Origin: Oscillospiraceae bacterium
GTDB taxonomy: Bacteria > Bacillota > Clostridia > Oscillospirales > Ruminococcaceae
Assembly: GCA_009777635.1 (NCBI GenBank)
Contig: WRLK01000022.1
Location: forward strand, 1 to 47,472
DNA: 47,472 bases
Reading direction: 5' to 3'
Every line of letters begins with the position of its first letter. Position 1 is the stretch's first letter. Under the pieces are notes generated by a model. That model did no database searches. It worked only from the letters and a program-made list of their open reading frames with translations, and had not been told where the DNA came from. This document shows, piece by piece, positions 43,251-47,472 of the stretch. Both the position numbers and the translations under genes were made by a program.

Positions 43251-43269
43251 AAAGGTCTCCTTGTGATGA

Positions 43270-44274
43270 TTAAATCCCGCTGTTTTGTTTTGTAAAACGC
43301 CATGAATCCTCGCACATTTCGTCTATATCACGCGTAGCTTCCCATCCCAGTACTTTTTTAGCTTTCGCGGGGTCCGCGTAGCATACGGGGATGTCGCCCG
43401 CGCGCCGCGCCGAAATCTTATACGGTACCGTCACTCCGCTTGCCCTTTCAATAGCCTTTACGATCTCAAGCACGCTGTAGCCGCGGCCCGTGCCAAGGTT
43501 AAAGGCTTCGGCGCCCTTGTTGTCAAGAACGTAGTCAAAGGCGTTTAAATGCCCGATTGCAAGGTCGACCACATGCAGGTAGTCGCGGACGCCGGTGCCG
43601 TCCTTTGTGTCGTAGTCGCCGCCGTAAACGCTCAGATACGGCAGCTTGCCCGCCGCGACCTGTGCTACAAAGGGCAAAAGGTTGTTCGGGACCCCGTTTG
43701 GCTCCTCGCCTAAAAGCCCGCTTTTATGCGCCCCGATGGGATTAAAGTACCGCAAAAGCGCAAAGCTCCATTCGTTGTCGGAAACGTATGTGTCGCGCAT
43801 GATTTCCTCAAGCATGAGCTTTGTCCTGCCGTAGGGGTTTGTGGCGGAAAGCGGGTGCGTTTCACGAAACGGAACGTTGTCGCTGAGCCCGTAAACGGTG
43901 GCTGACGACGAAAACACAAGCTTTTTGCAGTTAAAATGCGCCATGGCTTCCAGCAGGATTATAGTGCCGGTCAGGTTGTTGTGGTAATATTTAAGCGGGA
44001 TCTCAACCGATTCGCCGACGGCCTTTAAGCCGGCGAAATGTATGACTGCTTCAATCTTATTCTCGCGGAACACACTTGTAACGGCTTTGCGGTCCAGCAA
44101 ATCCGATTCGTAAAGCACAACGCGCCTTCCGGCGACCTGCTCGATTTTTGCGATGGCCTCCGGCTTTGAATTGCAAAAATTATCGAGGACTACAACCTCC
44201 TTGCCCGCGTTTAAAAGCTCCACACATGTGTGGCTGCCGATATACCCCGCACCGCCCGTGACTAAAATTGCCAT
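43270..44274 (-). CDS. galE: UDP-glucose 4-epimerase
   Basis: An NAD-dependent enzyme interconverting UDP-glucose and UDP-galactose, feeding the Leloir pathway and surface polymers. The 334-residue short-chain dehydrogenase family protein has the NAD motif GGAGYIGSH (residues 7-15), the active-site Ser/Thr in SSSATVYG (about 122-129), the YxxxK pair in NPYGRTK (Tyr148, Lys152) and the C-terminal RRAGDIPVCYAD block. AAAGGAA precedes the ATG. First gene of a unit with cls and the DUF368 gene. Confidence 0.96.
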   Translation of the reverse strand: MAILVTGGAGYIGSHTCVELLNAGKEVVVLDNFCNSKPEAIAKIEQVAGRRVVLYESDLLDRKAVTSVFRENKIEAVIHFAGLKAVGESVEIPLKYYHNNLTGTIILLEAMAHFNCKKLVFSSSATVYGLSDNVPFRETHPLSATNPYGRTKLMLEEIMRDTYVSDNEWSFALLRYFNPIGAHKSGLLGEEPNGVPNNLLPFVAQVAAGKLPYLSVYGGDYDTKDGTGVRDYLHVVDLAIGHLNAFDYVLDNKGAEAFNLGTGRGYSVLEIVKAIERASGVTVPYKISARRAGDIPVCYADPAKAKKVLGWEATRDIDEMCEDSWRFTKQNSGI

Positions 44275-44310
44275 AAATCAGATTCCTTTCCGTACAAACT
44301 TTATTTACAA

Positions 44311-44340
44311 AGTATATTCCAAAATGGTATTTATTGTCAA
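44311..44340 (-). promoter_or_regulatory. Sigma-A promoter of galE-cls-DUF368
   Basis: On the minus strand, TTGACA (44335-44340) and TATACT (44311-44316) are spaced 18 bases, about 36 bases before galE. The -35 overlaps the stop codon of the DUF3006 gene. Confidence 0.85.
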
Positions 44341-44567
44341 GCGTCGAAGTCTTCCTGTATCAAACGCTCGAAAAGCGCGTGATTTTTGCGTCGGCGCAAA
44401 GCTTCCTCATCCTCGTCAAGGACAAAAACGCAGTCCTTGACGCGTACCACGCTGCCCTCGCGGATACCGGCGGGCAGCTTTTGCAAAGGAATTTCGATGA
44501 TGTTTCGGTTTTCATCCTCTAAAATCGCCATATTATCATGTATCCTGTCCACGCTTAAGGTTTCCAT
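44337..44567 (-). CDS. DUF3006 protein, partner of the metallo-hydrolase
   Basis: A small beta-rich protein (76 residues from this ATG) of the form SVDRIHDNMAILEDENRNIIEIPLQKLPAGIREGSVVRV, typical of DUF3006, with a charged C-terminal helix (DEDEEALRRRKNHALFERLIQED). DUF3006 genes are repeatedly found next to ComEC-like metallo-beta-lactamase proteins, as here. The function is unknown. The ATG shares its A with the TGA of the upstream gene, so translation is coupled. A TTG one codon earlier is also possible. Confidence 0.8.
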   Translation of the reverse strand: METLSVDRIHDNMAILEDENRNIIEIPLQKLPAGIREGSVVRVKDCVFVLDEDEEALRRRKNHALFERLIQEDFDA

Positions 44568-45577
44568 CAATCGCCGCCGCCTTTCCCGGTTTTGACGCCA
44601 AGGCTTTCGCCGTCCGTTGCGATGACGACGGTGCCGTCGGTGTCGGTGCGGTAAATTTTTTGCCCGTGCTTTCTAAGAAGCGTGATAACATCACCGTGCG
44701 GGTGGCCGTACATGTTGTCGATACCGCAGGAGATTACGGCAATGGCGGGGTTGACCGCCAGCAGGAACCGCTCGTTTGTCGACGTCCTGCTGCCGTGGTG
44801 CCCGACGTCAAGCACGCTTGCCGAAACGCTCCCGCCTGCGGCGAGGATATCCTCCTCCGCATCTTTCATAGCGTCGCCGGTGAACAAAAACGAAACGTCG
44901 CCAAAACGAAGCCTCGATACGACGGACATATCGTTTAATTCATTGTAATGATTGACAGGGCCTAAGATCGTAAGCTCCGCGCCTTTGCCAAGGTCGTACA
45001 CATCCCCGGGGCGCGCGGGCGTGATTCTGAGCCCTGCGTTTGCGACAGCCTCAAGCAAACCGGTATACGTTGCCGTCGTGGGCGTTATCTCTTCAGGGAT
45101 TCTCGGGAGGATTACCGTGTCGACGTTCATGCCGCCGATCACCGCCGCAAGCCCGCCGATGTGGTCGGAGTGCGGATGCGTGCCGATTACGATGTCAAGC
45201 GACCGTATGCCGTGCGATACAAGATACCGGATGATCATGGCGCCCTGATCGCGTTCCCCCGCGTCGATCAGCACGTTTTTACCGGGCGCCTCAACGAATA
45301 TGGACTTTGCCTGGCCGACGTCTATAAAATGCACGGTGACGCCGGGGTTTTCTATACTTTCAATCGACGTATTTGAGGGATACCGATGGATACCGTCCTC
45401 AAAAAGCAAACGTATGACGTCGGCTCCCGGTATATTTAATTCGGCCCATTCGAATAATCCGGAATGCTTATCCCGAGCGGAGTTGAGCACAAAAAACGCG
45501 ACGACGACGGCCGACAGCACGAAAACAATCCAGCCATGCCGTTTTCTGCGGTTGCCTCTTTTTGTCATAAAGAACAC
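44567..45577 (-). CDS. Membrane-anchored ComEC-like metallo-beta-lactamase-fold hydrolase
   Basis: A 336-residue protein with a basic N-terminus and one membrane helix (GWIVFVLSAVVVAFFVLNSA, about 15-34), followed by an extracellular metallo-beta-lactamase domain like the C-terminal part of ComEC. HPHSDHIGG (HxHxDH), the Asp of FLFTGDAM and VGHHGSRTST are the metal-site blocks. Related proteins are thought to degrade or process nucleic acid outside the cell. The transmembrane channel part of ComEC is absent. Start is GTG 45577 or ATG 45568, and neither has a clear ribosome site. Confidence 0.85.
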   Translation of the reverse strand: MFFMTKRGNRRKRHGWIVFVLSAVVVAFFVLNSARDKHSGLFEWAELNIPGADVIRLLFEDGIHRYPSNTSIESIENPGVTVHFIDVGQAKSIFVEAPGKNVLIDAGERDQGAMIIRYLVSHGIRSLDIVIGTHPHSDHIGGLAAVIGGMNVDTVILPRIPEEITPTTATYTGLLEAVANAGLRITPARPGDVYDLGKGAELTILGPVNHYNELNDMSVVSRLRFGDVSFLFTGDAMKDAEEDILAAGGSVSASVLDVGHHGSRTSTNERFLLAVNPAIAVISCGIDNMYGHPHGDVITLLRKHGQKIYRTDTDGTVVIATDGESLGVKTGKGGGD

Positions 45578-45601
45578 TCATTTCAAAAACGTTCCAGCTA
45601 C

Positions 45602-45630
45602 ACTATAATTGTTTTTTAACATAAAGTCAA
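45602..45630 (-). promoter_or_regulatory. Sigma-A promoter of the metallo-hydrolase/DUF3006 pair
   Basis: On the minus strand, TTGACT (45625-45630) and TATAGT (45602-45607) are spaced 17 bases. Its -35 lies one base from the -35 of the divergent promoter. Confidence 0.75.
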
Positions 45631-45631
45631 A

Positions 45632-45660
45632 TTGACTAGGCCATGTAAAAATGATATGCT
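45632..45660 (+). promoter_or_regulatory. Sigma-A promoter of the GNAT-sigma operon
   Basis: TTGACT (45632-45637) and TATGCT (45655-45660) are spaced 17 bases, 33 bases before the GNAT start. Together with the divergent -35 it makes the palindrome AGTCAAATTGACT. Confidence 0.7.
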
Positions 45661-45693
45661 ATCAGATGAATATAGAGATGGAAGTGATGGGAT

Positions 45694-46104
45694 TTGCCTT
45701 ATTCGATAGAACACCGGCTGCCTACGGCGCAGCAATGGATGCGGCTGCGCGAAAGCGTGGGCTGGCCTACGTTTGACGCAGTCTCCGCCGAGAAAAGCCT
45801 TTGGGCGACGCTGTTTTGCGTGTGCGCGTTTGATCAAGGCGAGCTGATCGGCATGGCGAGGGTGCTTGGCGACGGCGTGATAAGCTTTTATGTCGGCAAC
45901 GTGATGGTGAAGCCGGAGCGTCAAAATGAAGGAGTAGGCCGCGAAATCATGGAGCATATCATGCGGTATGTCGGGAAAAACGCAGCGCACGGCGCAATCG
46001 CATCGCTGATGTCGATAGCGGGGAAAGAAGAGTTTTATACGCAGTTCGGATTTGCAAAGCGCCCGAATGACGGCGAGGGATGCGGGATGAGCAAGAGGTA
46101 CTGA
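45694..46104 (+). CDS. GNAT-family N-acetyltransferase
   Basis: It transfers an acetyl group from acetyl-CoA to an unknown amine substrate. The 136-residue protein has the GNAT core: GELIGMARVLGDGVISFYVGNVMVKPERQNEGVGREIMEHIM, including the acetyl-CoA loop (Q/R-x-x-G-x-G/A seen as RQNEGVG), and a C-terminal EEFYTQFGFAKRP. The TTG start is preceded by a GGAAGTGATGGGA stretch. Its TGA is followed immediately by the ATG of the sigma factor gene, indicating an operon and tight coupling. Confidence 0.85.
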   Translation: MPYSIEHRLPTAQQWMRLRESVGWPTFDAVSAEKSLWATLFCVCAFDQGELIGMARVLGDGVISFYVGNVMVKPERQNEGVGREIMEHIMRYVGKNAAHGAIASLMSIAGKEEFYTQFGFAKRPNDGEGCGMSKRY

Positions 46105-46785
46105 ATGAATCAATTAAGCAATGACGATATAACAAAATACGGCAGGATGGTTTCCGTTCTTGCGAAAAGAATGATTTCACGCAAGGAAGTAGCGGAGGAA
46201 GCCGCGCAGGAGGTTTGGCTTGAGGTTATGAAAAGCCTGCCGTCATACAGGCGGGAAAGCAAGCTGTCCACATGGATATACACCGTCGCCAAAAGAGTAA
46301 TTTCCAAGTATTCCGTTCAGGAAAAACATTATTCCGTACAGTTTCTGCATGATTACATTACGGGCAAGGACCGGGATATCCCTGAAGATATAGATATGGA
46401 CAAGGACTTGTGGATCAAAGAGGAATGCGACCGCTGCCTCACGGGGATGTTTCATTGCCTGTCTAACGACGCCCGGTTAGCTTATGTTTTTCGGGATATG
46501 ATTCAGCTGCCGTATAACGAAGTCGCTGTTATATGCGGAAAATCCGAAGCGGATATACGAAAAACAATATCAAGGTCACGAAAAAAGCTAAGAAACTTCC
46601 TCAACAGTAATTGCCGCATATTTAACCCTGATTCGTCTTGCAAGTGCCGTATGGCACACATGATTGAAGACATCAACCTGCACAGGGAGTATCAAAAAAT
46701 CCGTGATACCGGAAAACGCATATCAATTTTCCGTCAGGCCGATATGATTTTGCCACAGAAAAACTATTGGGAAAAATATTTATAG
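46105..46785 (+). CDS. ECF-type sigma factor with cysteine-containing C-terminal extension
   Basis: A 226-residue sigma-70 family factor. Region 2 is EAAQEVWLEVMKSLPSYRRESKLSTWIYTVAKRVISKY, and region 4 is LPYNEVAVICGKSEADIRKTISRSRKKLRNFL. Region 3 is missing, as in ECF factors. After region 4 about 65 extra residues follow, with the CKCRM motif near residue 180. Some ECF groups carry such Cys extensions to sense metal or redox state. No anti-sigma factor is adjacent. The gene starts directly after the GNAT stop and precedes a cysteine-rich protein by 66 bases. The target promoters are unknown. Confidence 0.85.
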   Translation: MNQLSNDDITKYGRMVSVLAKRMISRKEVAEEAAQEVWLEVMKSLPSYRRESKLSTWIYTVAKRVISKYSVQEKHYSVQFLHDYITGKDRDIPEDIDMDKDLWIKEECDRCLTGMFHCLSNDARLAYVFRDMIQLPYNEVAVICGKSEADIRKTISRSRKKLRNFLNSNCRIFNPDSSCKCRMAHMIEDINLHREYQKIRDTGKRISIFRQADMILPQKNYWEKYL

Positions 46786-46851
46786 ATGATGTCACAAAAC
46801 CGATCCTCCCCCGCACATATGGTGTAAATAGAAAACAGGAGGATTTACGCT

Positions 46852-47289
46852 ATGTTAAACGAACAAAAAATTAAAACCCTGCAAATGCTTTACGCCGCCG
46901 CTCTTGCGGATTCGGTGGTGCGCTACGGGAATTTCGGTATTTTGGACGACGTTGCCGAACAAAAAAGAAACGAGCAGTTTAAAAACGGTAAGACCCTTGC
47001 GGAAAGATTTGGAGTTCAGGAACCGTGCGACGCATTTTTAAAAACGGCGGATACATACGGATGCGCGAATTGGGAATGCGAAAAAACAGAAACGGGGTTT
47101 ACCGCGAAAGCGACGAATTGTATGCTTTGCGCTATATCCAAGAACATGGGGCAATACTCTCCATGCAAAGTTCATTGCCTGTCGCCGATTGAAGCGATGG
47201 TGAAAGGCGTTGCGCCGGATGCTGTGTTCGAGACCGAAAGCACGCTTTGGGACGGCGATTGTTGTGCCGTGAAGGTTATTGTGGATTAA
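46852..47289 (+). CDS. Cysteine-rich protein, possibly L-2-amino-thiazoline-4-carboxylate hydrolase-like
   Basis: A 145-residue soluble protein with nine cysteines, several paired: CANWEC, CMLC, CKVHC and a final DCC. The layout C-x2-C and PC-x3-C-LSPIEAM, then FETESTLWDGDCCAVKV, recalls the C-terminal half of the L-2-amino-thiazoline-4-carboxylic acid hydrolase/DUF6125 group, where a Cys cluster ends the domain. The resemblance is weak. A perfect AGGAGG precedes the ATG, and it probably shares control with the sigma gene. Metal or Fe-S binding is inferred from the Cys pattern only. Confidence 0.6.
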   Translation: MLNEQKIKTLQMLYAAALADSVVRYGNFGILDDVAEQKRNEQFKNGKTLAERFGVQEPCDAFLKTADTYGCANWECEKTETGFTAKATNCMLCAISKNMGQYSPCKVHCLSPIEAMVKGVAPDAVFETESTLWDGDCCAVKVIVD

Positions 47290-47385
47290 CGCTTTTTATA
47301 TCATCGGCCATACTACCCGGCCCGCCTTGTCCTATATTGTTCAATTAGGGCGTGTTCCCACTATCCGAAATGTTCAGGTTTTGAG

Positions 47386-47472
47386 CAGATTTTGTGCCAG
47401 TCTAGGCAAAAATTTGCAGGAATACTGGGCGTATTTCAAGAATTTTTAACGACGAATGGCGCAAAATCTGCC
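47386..47472. repeat. Second copy of the MITE-internal repeat, cut by the window end
   Basis: 47404-47467 matches 23927-23990 at most positions (AGGCAAAAA, GCAG.AATACTG..CGTATT, then TTTTTAACG and ATGGCGCAAAA). It is bounded by a new inverted repeat, GCAGATTTTGTGCCA (47386-47400) and TGGCGCAAAATCTGC (47457-47471), with one mismatch. The CCCTTG-type ends of the first element are not seen here. Confidence 0.75.

Noticed and set aside
1-47472. tRNA genes, CRISPR arrays, intact insertion sequences, prophage genes
   Set aside because: Gaps between genes were read for tRNA-like ends, regularly spaced repeats and transposase motifs. None was found.

Overview
The window reads as a chromosomal segment of a Gram-positive, anaerobic Firmicute of the class Clostridia, most like the Ruminococcaceae/Oscillospiraceae group. 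This rests on family-level resemblance only. The signs are strong AGGAGG-type ribosome binding sites with ATG, GTG and TTG starts, sigma-A promoters (TTGACA-17-TATAAT type), a paired glgC/glgD, cdaA-cdaR, recD2, DUF1292, DUF368 and an mreBCD-PBP2 cell-wall operon. No tRNA, CRISPR array, prophage or intact insertion sequence was found.

Layout. 1-2.4 kb: c-di-AMP synthase cdaA and its YbbR regulator cdaR, then a 20-bp perfect hairpin. 2.5-6.5 kb: a COG2509-like flavoprotein, a DUF5680 protein, a divergent patatin-like protein and ilvE. 6.6-7.4 kb: a membrane-anchored unknown. 7.7-13.9 kb: a catabolic operon (YheO-type PAS/HTH regulator, ygeY, ygeW, carbamate kinase, hydantoinase, MobA-like nucleotidyltransferase) behind a near-consensus promoter whose -10 lies in a palindrome. 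This resembles part of the E. coli yge/yqe purine and ureido-compound cluster and could regain ATP from carbamoyl phosphate. 14.1-20 kb: glycogen operon glgB-glgC-glgD-glgA. 20-23.7 kb, minus strand: an MreB paralog, recD2 and a small membrane protein. 23.8-24.0 kb: a 226-bp MITE-like element. 24.1-30.3 kb: ruvX, an M14 carboxypeptidase, a Nudix hydrolase, an orphan OppA-type lipoprotein, rhaB and a secreted Ig-like protein.

30.3-31.0 kb contains no convincing large protein gene. It carries a strong minus-strand promoter, many hairpins and a strong minus-strand terminator, and so looks like a large structured non-coding RNA of about 650 nt. 31.2-33.0 kb: DUF1292, a 6S-like small RNA candidate, tcdA and maf. 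33.2-40.8 kb: mreB-mreC-mreD-PBP2, then a MinD-like and an MgsA-like protein that both lack residues known to be catalytic, then aspS. 40.8-44.3 kb, minus strand: galE, cardiolipin synthase and a DUF368 (undecaprenyl-phosphate translocase family) protein. 44.3-45.6 kb, minus strand: a ComEC-like metallo-hydrolase with a DUF3006 partner. 45.7-47.3 kb: GNAT, an ECF sigma factor with a cysteine tail, and a cysteine-rich protein. The last 87 bases are the start of a second copy of the repeat family seen inside the MITE.

The strongest leads are the putative large RNA, the neighbouring MinD-like/MgsA-like pair with altered active sites, the pseudo-patatin, the MITE family and the ECF/cysteine-rich pair. 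All calls are made by eye, with no database search.
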